Source: Gadus chalcogrammus
Lineage: Eukaryota > Chordata > Actinopteri > Gadiformes > Gadidae
NCBI RefSeq assembly: GCF_026213295.1
Contig: NC_079425.1
Span: 28,488,739 to 28,552,738 of the forward strand
Length of the DNA: 64,000 bases
Direction of reading: 5' to 3'
Below the pieces are notes generated by a model, which was not told the origin of the DNA, did not search any database, and saw only the letters and a list, made by a program, of their open reading frames with translations. Both the position numbers and the translations under genes were made by a program. Shown piece after piece: positions 10,872 through 20,878 of the stretch (positions are counted from its first letter, which is position 1; each line of letters opens with the position of its first letter).

Positions 10872-11768
10872 ATGGAGGGCGAAAAGATGCGACAGGATTG
10901 GAAAAACACAAATGTAAGTGTTTTCTCTGTAATTATCTATTAATTATTTTATTGATTATACTCTGCAGCCCGGCCACGGTCTTCGAAGCCCGGCCGCGAC
11001 TCTCGGAAGATCGCGAAAGTCCGATCACGGGCTCTGCAGCCCGGCCGTCGGACTTTCGCGGGCCGCCCGACCCCGGTTCTCGGCCGGGCTGCAGCCCGTG
11101 ATCGTGCTCTGCAGATCGGCCGAGAACCGGGGTCGGGCGGCCCACTCTGCAGGCCCGGCCGTCGGACTTTCGCGGGCATCCCGACCCCGGTTCTCGGCCG
11201 GGCTGCAGCCCGTGATCGTGCTCTGCAGATCGGCCGAGAACCGGGGTCGGGCGGCCCGCGAAAGTCAGACGGCCGGGCTGCAAGACCGGGCTGGATATCA
11301 TGTCGTATGATATCCAGATCTTCCATGTTCTAGTAACTCCAGGTTAAAAATAAGCTTTATACTAATATATTATATTATATTAGTAACATTCTATAAGTAA
11401 TATTATATATACTAATATATTATATTATATTAGTAATATTACATGGTTAATCAATGTAATTTTTGGCAGTACTATATTGTGTACATAGCTATTATATATT
11501 GTACGTAACATATGGCCATATCACCCAGTTCTGGCATATAATTCCTAATTCCTTCTTATTCGTTTTCTTTCAGGACATCGTTGAGTCCACTGCCACCAGC
11601 CCCCCCACCTCTCCCTCATGCTCCTCCACCCCAGGCACCTCTTCCACCACCCCAGACACCCCTTCCAAGAGGAGAGTGCCAGGGAGCAGGCGAGGCATGA
11701 GGAGAGAGAGGCAAAGTTGGCGGAATGGTGGAGAAGATGTGATTCTCCACCATTCTCTCAAAAGCTGA
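10872..11768 (+). pseudogene. Two-exon coding remnant in F1 (Pro/Ser/Thr-rich, charged tail)
   Basis: Exon 1 may start at ATG 10872 (MEGEKMRQDWKNTN) and ends at a good donor, AAT^GTAAGTG. The acceptor TTCTTTCAG precedes 11575, where DIVESTATSPPTSP begins. In another frame the second exon reads EREAKLAEWWRRC, a charged helix like the C-terminal coiled coil of Harbinger partner proteins. F2 has the same exons on the minus strand (53240-53570, 54050-54130) with its own frameshifts. Which frame was used is unclear, and the exon runs into a (TG)n tract. I do not recognise the protein. Confidence 0.35.
10966..11300. repeat. GC-rich palindromic repeat cluster (hairpin-forming)
   Basis: The blocks GGACTTTCGCGGGC, GACCCCGGTTCTCGGCC and GGGCTGCAGCCCGTGATCG alternate with their reverse complements. 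Adjacent arms, such as 11060-11090 with 11118-11147, can pair over about 30 bp. The cluster sits in the F1 intron just after the donor. F2 has a shorter version (53850-54030). Long ORFs here are open on both strands and are repeat artefacts. Confidence 0.85.
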
Positions 11769-11771
11769 GAG

Positions 11772-11818
<47 letters not shown>

Positions 11819-11917
11819 TTTTAGGTGTGCGTGTGTGTGTATTTTTAGATGCTTGTGTGTGTATTTTTAGATGTGTTGTTCAGTGTTTCTTATTTAAATA
11901 AAGTGTTTCTTCTAAAG

Positions 11918-12571
11918 CAGGGCAGCCCCATTTGGGGCCCGCCGGCCAAGACTGATTTTATTTGGCCCGCGCCTTACCCACTGTATATATTATTGTTTTC
12001 CACCATCAGCGATCGCACTCATTGAATATTATTGATTGGTGCACTTCCATTCCTGACCATAGAATAACATTGTGATACATTGATGGTAGGGTGGCGCTGT
12101 TGAGCTCCTATCCTCTTGCGCTCCAATCCGAAGTCACGTGACAGTGAGTAAGTGAGACGCAAGGATGGAGCGGCAGTGGCACACAGACAAACGCAAATTC
12201 AAAATTTTTTGGGAACATGATTATTTATTTACCGAGGTCGATTCCAACGCAATATACAGAAATGTTATTGCGTTGGAATCGACAGACATGTTCCATGTCT
12301 GTCTTCAAATATTTCATAGTGCTTCAATTATTTTTCTAATTTAAAGAAGATAGATTTTATGATTTATTTATTATTTTTTGAACATTAATTTGAAGCACAA
12401 TAAACATTGTCATTCATTTTTCAAAATGACCTTGTGATAGTGTTGATTTTGCACGTGCATGCTATTTATACCCATATTTAACTTAATATACTGAAAAATT
12501 ACAATTTTGGCCCACGAGCCTCCCCCCGATTAAATTTTGGCCCTCCAGAGGGAAGAATTTGGGCACCCCTG
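11918..12571. mobile_element. hAT-type nonautonomous element, 654 bp
   Basis: It begins CAGGGCAGCCCC and ends GGGCACCCCTG, the CAGGG..CCCTG termini of Charlie-like hAT elements. The 8-bp duplication TTCTAAAG flanks it at 11910-11917 and 12572-12579. Copy F2 has the empty site, with the reverse complement CTTTAGAA once (about 53203-53210). No transposase ORF is present. Confidence 0.92.
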
Positions 12572-12661
12572 TTCTAAAGTGTTCTTGTTCATAACCGATT
12601 ATTATCTAAGGGTGCACTCACACTAGGCCAAAATATAAATACCATTTCAGGTTAAACATCT

Positions 12662-12744
12662 TTACAATGGGTCTTGCTCGTTGCCCGAGACAATGGCAGC
12701 CAGTCTGTCTCTTGTAACATTACCAGGGGTCTGGTTATCTGCTA
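12662..12744 (-). pseudogene. Conserved C-terminal coding-like segment of F elements
   Basis: The minus-strand frame ends LADNQTPGNVTRDRLAAI VSGNEQDPL stop (block split for display). F2 encodes the same residues on its plus strand (about 52369-52451), so the segment is identical at protein level in both copies. The GN..RD.LA pattern resembles the last residues of Harbinger-type transposases, but no catalytic part remains in either copy. The upstream residues of the 119-aa ORF are probably not genuine. Confidence 0.35.
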
Positions 12745-12907
12745 GGGGGCACGGGGAGGCCATGATGACGTCACAGGGTAGGGTTGTCCCATTTGGTAGG
12801 GGATCGGTTAGGGGTAGCAATGAGGGGTAGCAATGAGCATGAACAATGAGGGTTAGGGTTGAGATGTAGGGTTGAGACAGTGAGCAAAGAAACGGGATTG
12901 GGCCCAA

Positions 12908-14962
12908 GTGTCGGAGATAACGAAGAGTCGTCGGCTCGCTTGGATCGCGGCTGTAAGACGACCGAACATAACTTTCCACAGTATCCCGATGTCGATGAGA
13001 GTGTGTTCCCTGCATTTTCATTCTGGTAAGTTAAAGATGCACGATTTTATTTTTATAGCCTAGATCTACGTTGTTTCTTTCCTTCAACCGCGACACCACA
13101 TACATGAATGCGCGCCCACACAAACATAACATAACATCAGAGACGGTTGATATAGCATTTCATCCTCGTTGGTTGATATAGCGTTTGATATAGCATTTCA
13201 TCCTCGTTGGTAGAACACACTGCCAGTTCCTACAAGGGCAGGGACATCCCTCTCCATTTTCAAAAAACTCCTGAAGACCCAGCTCTTTGGAGAACAACAT
13301 CTCTCATAGCACCACTTACAAGTCTTGCTGATCCTAGCACTTACCAGCCGCCTTGAACTGACACTCAACTGTTTAAAAACAGCACTCACTGATGCACTTA
13401 TTCTTACTGTACTCTACCGTTTTTAAATTGTCCTAAAATTGTTGAGAGAATTGCTTTAAAACTTAACTGTTACCATGTTGTTAGTCTCTTTGGTTAAAAA
13501 TGCGTCAGCCAAATGTAATGTAATGTAATCATATAATATAATAATATGTATATTAAGGATCTTTCATAACATTATGGTTCTATATGTTTTCAACACTTCT
13601 GCTATGGATAATAATTTTTAAATTGTGTTACCAGGAAAACCAGCAAATGAAATGTACAACTCGCATCCGTATTGGGCACCATCACTACACTTGGGCCACA
13701 CTGAGATGAAGGCCACAAAGACTGCACGCTATGAGAGACAGAACAAAAGAAAACGGCAAAGGACTGACAGTACACCTGCGATGGATGAGACAGTTATTGA
13801 TGACCTTGTTCCACCAGGTAAGCCTTACAGAGCCAGCAGATACAAGACCTTATATTGCTTTTCTTGCTGTTTCAGCTGCATGATGCACATTTAGCTAAAA
13901 TATTTCCTTATCTGATCCACAGTGGAGACACCAGCACCAGCAGAGGATGGAGCTGACCAGACACTGCTGACAGAATGTGACTTCTGTCAGCGTCGGCGTG
14001 CTGAAATCAACCGGCTGCTGGAAGAGAACAGGACCCTGAAATGTGAGCTTAGCCAGAGAAAAATGGATGAACATTTCCTGAAGGATGACAACGTCAAAGT
14101 GAAATACTACACTGGACTTCCACACCTTGAAGTTGTCATGGGTGTTCTAGCCTGTGTTGGACCGTACATGACACAGAGTAGTAAAGTTCTTTCACCTTTT
14201 CAGATGCTTTTCCTGACCCTCATGCGCCTTAGACTAAACTTACCTTTACAACACATTGCCCACCTCTTTTGTGTAGACAGAAAAACTGTTTCCAAAACGT
14301 TCAGTGACACCATAAATGTTCTGCATGCGCGCACCAGCCCTTTAATTAACTGGCCAGGGCGAGATGCGTTGCATGCAACTATGCCCCATCAGTTTGTGGA
14401 GGCCTTTGGGAAGCGTGTTGCTGTTATTCTGGACTGTTTTGAAATATTCATACAGACACCATCAAATCTTAAAGCTCAAGCTCAGTCATATTCCCACTAC
14501 AAACACAACACAACTATGAAGTTCCTTATTGGTATTACACCACAGGGCTCAATTTCTTTCATTTCCAAGGGATGGGGGGGACGCGTCAGTGATAAGCACG
14601 TAACTGATAACTGTGGGATTCTGGACAAACTGTTACCTGGGGATTTGGTGTTGGCTGACCGCGGCTTTGACATACAGGACAGTGTAGGACTTATGTGTGC
14701 CGAAGTAAAGATCCCTGCTTTCACAAAAGGACGCTGTCAGCTGGATGCAAGAGACGTGGAGAGCACAAGAAAAATTGCCCACCTCCGAATTCATGTGGAA
14801 AGGGTGATCGGAACCGTCCGCAACAAGTACACCATTTTGTCAGCTAAAGTACCTATTCACATGGTGTTGCCATGCAAGGATGAAGACACGACATTTCTTG
14901 ATAAGATTGTGTCTGTATGTTGTGCTCTGACAAACATGAGCCCTAGTGTTGTGCTGAAATAA
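12908..14962 (+). CDS. THAP-domain DDE transposase, 5'-truncated, three exons
   Basis: The exons are 12908-13025, 13635-13817 and 13923-14962, joined at GT-AG sites with matching phase. Exon 1 encodes the second half of a THAP zinc finger: RRLAWIAAVRRPN, then VCSLHFHSG with the CxxH pair. Exon 2 continues YNSHPYWAPSLHLGHTE and a basic stretch. Exon 3 holds a short coiled coil (residues 20-50 of the last exon), then the DDE_Tnp_4 nuclease with candidate catalytic residues in VILDCFEIF (D171), VLADRGFDI (D246) and HVERVIGTV (E293). All three acidic residues are present and exon 3 has no stop. The first half of THAP, with the CxxC pair, is missing because F1 abuts exon 1, so the gene cannot make a full protein. 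The product would bind transposon ends and cut DNA in the nucleus. Confidence 0.8.
13198..13535 (+). mobile_element. LINE 3'-end fragment in the transposase intron
   Basis: The sequence encodes NTLPVPTRAGTSLSIFKKLL, the usual C-terminus of a fish LINE RT protein, followed by a 3' UTR ending GCGTCAGCCAAATG(TAATG)n. It is a 5'-truncated copy of about 340 bp inside intron 1 of the THAP-DDE gene. The clade was not determined. Confidence 0.65.
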
Positions 14963-15289
14963 TGTGCATCTGGTTTCTCCCTGATCATTATTGGTTAACT
15001 TTAACATTGGTTTCAACAACTTAGATTTTTTGACTTCAAGCTTGCATTGGTTGTTAAGTGTTCATTAGTTCATTAGTTGTCGATCAATATTGAATTTACA
15101 ATTTATTTGTACTGACAATATACTCTAAGCTAACATCTAACCAAGTAAGTGGTTTTCAGCCATAAGTGTCTGTTGCATCCATACCCAAAAGTGACCTTCG
15201 GTGCTTTGAAAGGCGCCCTCAAATAAAATGAATTATTATTAAATTATTATTAAAAGCAAGAGGTGTATAATATACAATATAGAATATAT

Positions 15290-17370
15290 AATATACAATA
15301 TATGTCTTTGGACAGCTACTACCTGCTGCAGTGGTTGCATCAAGTCCAACACAGGAAAGGTGGTACCACTGCGTCACACAGTTCTCGTTGTCACACGCAA
15401 CCATGTTATTCAGTTCCTCAGGCCCTTGGCACACGCACCACATATTGTCTTTATGTTCTGTGGTCCTCTTCCTCACTCTCTTTTGCCCTCTTACTTGTGG
15501 GACTGTTACAGTGTTACGAGATTTGACAGCCATAACTCTTGAGGTCTGCGGTGTGGAGGCATCTTGTGTGTAGTGGCGGCAAATGAGCTCAGGGAGGGAA
15601 ACCTTCAGGAAAAATTCCTGTGCCTTCTGCAGACATGACTCCCAGAACCTGACATCTGGCATGACTCGGACAACAACGAGATCTTTCTGTGTCCACACCA
15701 CAAAGTCACAGTATTTGGACTCAGTCACAAAGATCTGTGTCTGCACCTGTGTGTAGTATCTGTGGCCTTGTTTAAGTTGATATGTGTTGTCCACAAGTTG
15801 GAGACAGAAGTCCCTGTCACCATCACAAGCCTCCTGGACAGTGTTGTTCTTGTGCTTTGCCGGACACTTTATTTCCAGGCAGCCTTTCCCACAGCAGATA
15901 CAGTGAAGTAATCCATCAGGTGAAGCGCCTACTTGAGGAAACTCAGGGTTGATGCAGAAACCAGACAGCTCAATTTTCAGGTCAATGTGGTGTGGTGCTT
16001 GCTTGGCCTGATACACACTCCTTGCAGTCTCCTCATGCTCAATCCCCTATCTTGTGTCTTGTGTAGACAACAGTGCTGTTGGGTAGCACAATTTTCGCAC
16101 CGTGGACACAGCCGGCTTCTCAATGTTGCAAACAACAACTGCATGCATTGCTGAGGCGGTTACTCTCCCTGCCCGTACTCCATACCAGGCAGATGACTTA
16201 TGTTGCTGCTTTGTGTGGGTGCTGATGATGTTGGCTTGTTCCTTTGACACAGCTGCAATGTCTTTCACTGTCTCACAGGGCTGGAGAAGGACAGATAGTG
16301 GAGCATTATCAAACTGTGGGTCACGCAGACGGTCTTGCAGGGGTTTTGGCATCACAGCTGGCTGGACAGGGTCAGCATAGTCATGAAAGTAGGTCTCCAT
16401 TGTCGACATACAAACTGCCCTGTGTTTATGGAGAACAGGGAGCAGTGACGACAAGTCTTCCAATGTGGCTTGGGGCGTGTGTCTGCTGGCTCGTGTCCGT
16501 AAGCCAGGCATGGGACTGTTGTCATTGATGACTCTGTCCAGAGCAATCCTCTGCGCTTTTGCTGAAGTAAAGTCAATCTTGTGGGCGACTTCTCCGTGGA
16601 CTTTGTTTATTCCTGCTGGTATTTTCCAGTAAGCTGGCACATCTGTCACACTTTTTTCCACGGATGCGGACTGCTGCCTCAATCTTAAACAGTAGAGCCC
16701 CAACATGTGTACATGCCTCTGCAATGCCAGCCATGCATGTACAGTGTGCACAGCAAACCTGGCCATCGTTGGCAATGATGACCCATGGCTTCAGGGGAGT
16801 CTCATTGATGCGCTGAGAGTGCAAGACCTGAGGAGAAATAAATGGACATACATTATGCAGGTAAGGACACCACTTCATTATGTTTCATTCTATGCAGGAA
16901 ACCAAACATTATCCTAAACCCCTCAGTAATGTGTATACATGACATATAAATGACATTTATACGACAGTAAAGTATAACATCTGAAAACTAATTTCAACAT
17001 TCATCTAGCAGGTGCCAGAGCCCGTCGGAGCACAGCTTACCTTTGTCCGAATTACTGTGTTCCCACTGTTTGCTGGCTTTATGATCTGCAGCTCCTGACC
17101 CCATCCATTCGTGAACTGCACATGAGACTCCAAGGACTTGTAGCTTCGGAACTGTTCTGACGTATAGGCGCTCACACCACAAACAAGGTAGCCGAAGACG
17201 TCTGATATGCAAAACTGTGGCAACAGGTCGTCGTCGGTGCTCCACTCATTGTTTGGAACTTCATATGGATCCAAATTATTATTAATGCTGATTTTGTCAC
17301 CATACCGGTCCCTGGCATCTCTATTTAATGTGTCCCGGTAAATTCCAGATCCTTTTCGGGATTTTAACAT
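15290..17370 (-). pseudogene. SWIM zinc finger - YqaJ-type nuclease - PHD finger protein
   Basis: Exon 1 (17370-17041) encodes MLKSRKGSGIYRDTLNRDAR and a segment with FGYLVCGVSAYTSEQFRSYK. Exon 2 starts at 16827 after TTTCTCCTCAG and encodes a SWIM finger ([16 protein letters not shown]), a linker, then the YqaJ/lambda-exonuclease-like core with GASPDGLL (D near 15917), CLEIKCP (E near 15875, K) and YTQVQTQ. A PHD-like finger (WCVCQ, CDNENC, WYHLSC) follows at about 15440-15350, lacking its last cysteine pair. A one-base frameshift lies in an A6 run near 16660, and an in-frame TAG at 16047-16049 interrupts TR*GIEHEETARS. The second protein of ISL2EU-like elements has this build; I infer a role in processing DNA ends. 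It is convergent with the transposase. Two lesions make it a pseudogene unless they are sequencing errors. Confidence 0.8.
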
Positions 17371-17520
17371 ATTTTTTCGAGCTATTCTTTCTCAACTCTA
17401 CTGCTACTTCTCTTCGTTCAACAACGTTATGTCAGAGTTATGTTAACGTTCGCGTAGCCATCAACATGGCCGCCACGTCCCACAATGCAACGCGGATCCC
17501 GCGCCCTATTGTGTAAAAGT

Positions 17521-18294
17521 GTGAAATTACTGCACCTTAAAAATTACCATGAATTAGCTATACTCTCATTTGCATAGTGATTAACATTATGAATTTCAAT
17601 TGTGTATACCAACTGTATGTTGGCTGACATTTAGCTAACTTTTTTTCCCTCCACTCTAACCAAGGATGCCTGTTTTTAAATTCCCTAGCCTGACATGTCT
17701 GAAAGGCTGGCCAGGGGGTTCTCATCTAAAAGTAACAAGGAGATATAAAGTGGGATTAAAACATTGTCTTCTGTTGACTACTTATTATGTGGTTTACACA
17801 TTAATATGGGAGTACTGGACACACACGCACGCACGCACACACACACACACGCACACACACGCGAGAAGGAGGGGCCGCTTCGCGCTTCGTAATAACAGAG
17901 ACAGGGCAGAACGCGAGCCGAGCGCGCAGGGGGAATTTTATGAATGGTGACTGAAGGAGATAACTTCCCCTGCTTAAAGTATTTTATTGCAGTTATAACC
18001 AACCGGTATTTGCGAAAAATAAACACAGAAGTGAAAGATCTGTCACAAGACGATTGATACGTATCCGTGCACATTTTTAAGTGGGTGGTATACGCAAATC
18101 CTGGTGCGTTCCTAGTGGGTATACGGCGTATACCTCCGTATCACGTAGACTCCTTGCATCAAATGCTGGTTTGAGAGTCTTCATGAACTTCTGACATAGG
18201 CCTATCTCTCGACTTGTACCTAGAATTTGAATATATATTTCTCTCAGTAATAATTGATTGTTACCACAACAACTCTTCATAGTATGTATGCCCT
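17521..18294. other. No gene seen; (CA)n microsatellite
   Basis: A CA/CG-rich dinucleotide tract lies at 17819-17866. The rest shows no domain, no TIR I can pair and no convincing exon. A 98-aa minus-strand ORF (17778-18074) runs through the microsatellite and is not supported. Confidence 0.6.
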
Positions 18295-18884
18295 TGTCAC
18301 GTTAAAATTGTACCGGGGCGAAAATTGTACCGGCCTACGTCATCAGTTGTTGACAAATTCCAAACCTGCCTGGCAACAGACGAATGAGTCGAATGACGTA
18401 GGAAGGTTCTTGAACATTCGCAAACTTTCATGCTCGTTCATTGCACTCCTTCATTGAGCGTGACAAGACAGGTTTTTGAAACCTGCTTTAAACACTCAGT
18501 TTACTAGCTAAATTCGATTAAACAATTCAATACAATACAAATATAAAGTAAAAACAAGTGTTATCTAGCGATCCGTTATCTGTATTATGTTATTTGGTGT
18601 TCGGCAACATAAGCGCGAATGGTTTTTGAAACCTGCTTTAAACACTCAGTTTACTAGCTAGATTCGATTAAACAATTCAATACAATACAAATATAAAGTA
18701 AAAACAAGTGTTATCTAGCGATCCATTATCTGTATTGTGTTATTTCGTCTTTGGAAACATGAGCCGAATGTTTTTTGAAACCTGCCCGGCAACGGACAAC
18801 CCAATCAAATCAGTTGTCAAGTTGTCAACAACTGATGACGTAGGCCGGTACAATTTTCGCCCCCGGTACAATTTTAAATTGACA
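18295..18884. mobile_element. Nonautonomous DNA transposon with long TIRs and 4-bp TSD, copy 2
   Basis: The left end is TGTCACGTTAAAATTGTACC; the right end is its near inverse finishing TTTAAATTGACA. CCCT flanks both ends (18291-18294 and 18885-18888). The interior contains a roughly 120-bp direct duplication (AAACCTGCTTTAAACACTCA through GTTATCTAGCGATCC, at 18479 and 18629). It shares that interior and TIR layout with copy 1 at 8557-9118. Confidence 0.85.
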
Positions 18885-19655
18885 CCCTCCCTAAATGTTT
18901 CGAGTTGTTTTTGTTGTCCTGTACTAGTTCCTTGAATAAAACGAATTTGGGAGTTGAGAGAGTTGCGACGCGCTATGATCTCGCCGACATGGTGGTCAGG
19001 TGGTTGTCACGTGGTTCATGTAAGCCTTAATAGTTCCAATCACGCCGCGCTTTCAATGATATTGTAGCGACCAGTGTTCGCAACGTGTTCGTTCTCTTCC
19101 GGGTTCGTGCCGAGGATTCTGGGGGATTCTCGGAGCGCATGTTGTTGCGGTTATTGTTGCTGTTATTGTTGTTGTTCTGGGTCCGTTGCTAGTTGTTGGT
19201 GTTATTAATGATCAGTGGGGTTAATGGGTTGGGATTGTTCATTGTTGTGTGTTGTTCTGTTGTGTGTCGTTGTTGCCACCATCACCGAGAATGACTTGTG
19301 TGTTAGTTAGAAGTGCTGTTCTATGTACGTGTTGGCTAGTCAATAAAAGAGGGTGTTTCTGTAGTCGAGCGGTGTATGAGGCACAGAACCCCTAGTTGAC
19401 CAAAAGCCTGACTCCCTGTTCTTCCTGTGGGGTGTTCCACAAAGCCGGTTTTATCACATAACCGGGTAAGTTAACCCAGGGTTTGCTGTAACCCTAGGTT
19501 TTCCGTTCCAAAAGGATCACGGTATGTTAGTTGCTATAGCAACATATGCTCTGAATCAAACCTGGTCGGACCAGGTTTTGCGCAGGTTAAGTTTGAAACA
19601 TAACCCGGTTTTGGGTATTTCAACCGGCGTTCACCGCAGATTTCATGTGTTCACA

Positions 19656-19793
19656 ATGGCATGCCCTTTTGATGAGAGAACTGCTGATATCAGAGCGCAA
19701 ATTATACGTGCAATCCACCGGGAGCGATTGATAAGACCACGGCTCGACATCTTGGCATATTGGATGACTTTTTGCTGGAGTGGAGAGATATAG
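19656..19793 (+). pseudogene. HARBI1-like transposase, N-terminal fragment (copy B)
   Basis: ATG at 19656 opens MACPFDERTADIRAQIIRAI, then HRERLIRPRLDIL, before passing into unrelated sequence and a stop at 19793. This is the first 30 or so residues of a PIF/Harbinger transposase, colinear with copy C (minus strand, from 26633). Nothing catalytic is left. Confidence 0.75.
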
Positions 19794-20671
19794 ATTCTCG
19801 CGCAAATCTTTAATATTTAAATAGCCTTACATAGCCAACACTACCAATCGAGGACCTGGCCTCAGTTCACTCCAGACTATTTGCGTAGCCCTCCGTTTTT
19901 TTCAAATGGTAGTTTTATCTAGGCTATAATGCTGGAGATGCTGAGCACATCACAGTCGTTTCAGATGACCCATCCAAGATTTGTATCGGCCTCCTATCAT
20001 ACAAAGAGCAATATTGTCTGAGTACTATGCCGAGAGGCATTTACAACATAAAGTATAAAATAGTCCTAACGGACTTGCATCCACTGGAGAATGTTCGATC
20101 GTAGCCGGCGGCTTCATTACAAGCACTGATCCATCTTGATCTGTGAAGTTGATGAATTGTCACTTTTAGGTTTTCTACCCAGTTACCAAAAAATAAACAT
20201 TTGGAATAGTATGCGCTGTGGCAAGCACACGGTTTGCATGTGTTACTTCGAAGGCAAAAAAAATCTAAAATACAAGAAAACACAAAAACCTACATTCAAC
20301 CAGTGTGGGGTATGGCCCATGACCCTCTGAGGTGGTAGGTACCTCCAGGTACCCCTCCATGCCAGGGCGCCCTGAATTTATGTTTATTAACAGCTCCTCC
20401 ACCGGGGTCAAGACAATTTGAGGGCCAGATCCAGTCTGCCGACTGTCGGCCTTTTCACGATTGGCTTAAAAAAATGGCTTATTTAAATTTATACCAATAC
20501 GATGGTGGGAAAAGCTTACCAGTTTGTATGTTTTTTATACTTCATTTTTATACTTGATCCTCTGACCGCTTGGAAGCAATCGGAGTACATATTGTTTTAG
20601 AAGAAAGGGGTTATGTGGTAGGATCTTTAAGAATGCTTAACTGGGATATTTATATATTCATGGCTCAAATA

Positions 20672-20878
20672 TTAAGGATCATGCTTTTGACGTGTAACTA
20701 ACGCATTTACGCGGTCAGCGATCCGCTGCCAGGCTTTGGTTCTCCGGGTTCCAGAGGTTTTAGCGTTCCCTTTTCTTGTGATAATGTCCTTCTCCTCGTC
20801 ATAGCTCTCCAGGAGAACCTGGGGTTCCATTTCATTGAAATAAGCGGCCCGTTTCGCCATATCGATCAGGGTTTCCAT
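20672..20878 (-). CDS. Myb/SANT-like Harbinger partner protein, exon 1 (copy B)
   Basis: The minus-strand ATG at 20878 opens METLIDMAKRAAYFNEMEPQ and continues VLLESYDEEKDIITRKGN and AWQRIADRVNALV, a complete Myb/SANT-like fold with the expected aromatic spacing. The annotated stop at 20672 probably lies just past the donor site of a spliced gene; downstream exon remnants (RQSADW, PSNCLD) lie leftward near 20460-20290. Of the three family-1 copies this exon alone is open. In the family the protein escorts the transposase to the nucleus and to transposon ends. The transposase of this copy is deleted, so the gene is probably inert. Confidence 0.65.
   Translation of the reverse strand: METLIDMAKRAAYFNEMEPQVLLESYDEEKDIITRKGNAKTSGTRRTKAWQRIADRVNALVTRQKHDP

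Larger units (their letters stand above)
10714..12911 (+). mobile_element. Element F1 (probable Harbinger-class nonautonomous element)
   Basis: The ends read ATGTCCCAATAC (left) and CGGGATTGGGCCC (right), weak inverted repeats of each other. The second copy, F2 (52243-54283), is colinear in reverse orientation and ends at the same bases, which fixes the boundaries. It holds a short spliced coding segment, a GC-rich palindromic repeat in its intron, (TG)n at 11774-11816, a nested hAT-type element (11918-12571) and a conserved coding-like segment on the minus strand at 12662-12744. The superfamily is uncertain. Confidence 0.65.
12908..17520 (+). mobile_element. ISL2EU-like DNA transposon (THAP-DDE transposase plus YqaJ protein)
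   Basis: Two convergent genes lie side by side: a plus-strand THAP/DDE_Tnp_4 transposase (exons 12908-14962) and a minus-strand SWIM/YqaJ/PHD gene (17370 to about 15290). From memory, this pairing characterises the ISL2EU group of the IS5/PIF-Harbinger clade. The left end was cut off where F1 now lies. The right end could not be located; 17520 is a working limit after the promoter region of the YqaJ gene. The intergenic part (14963-15290) holds an L2-like TTATTA tail and AATAAA signals. Confidence 0.7.

Noticed and set aside
10933..11326. ORFs of 94-125 aa on both strands
   Set aside because: They overlap on opposite strands in a GC-rich palindromic repeat and have no domain.
12662..13021. 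119-aa minus-strand ORF as one protein
   Set aside because: Its N-terminal half is antisense to the THAP exon; only the last about 28 codons are conserved in F2.
17778..18074. 98-aa ORF with a cysteine/valine-rich stretch
   Set aside because: The stretch is a translated (CA)n microsatellite.
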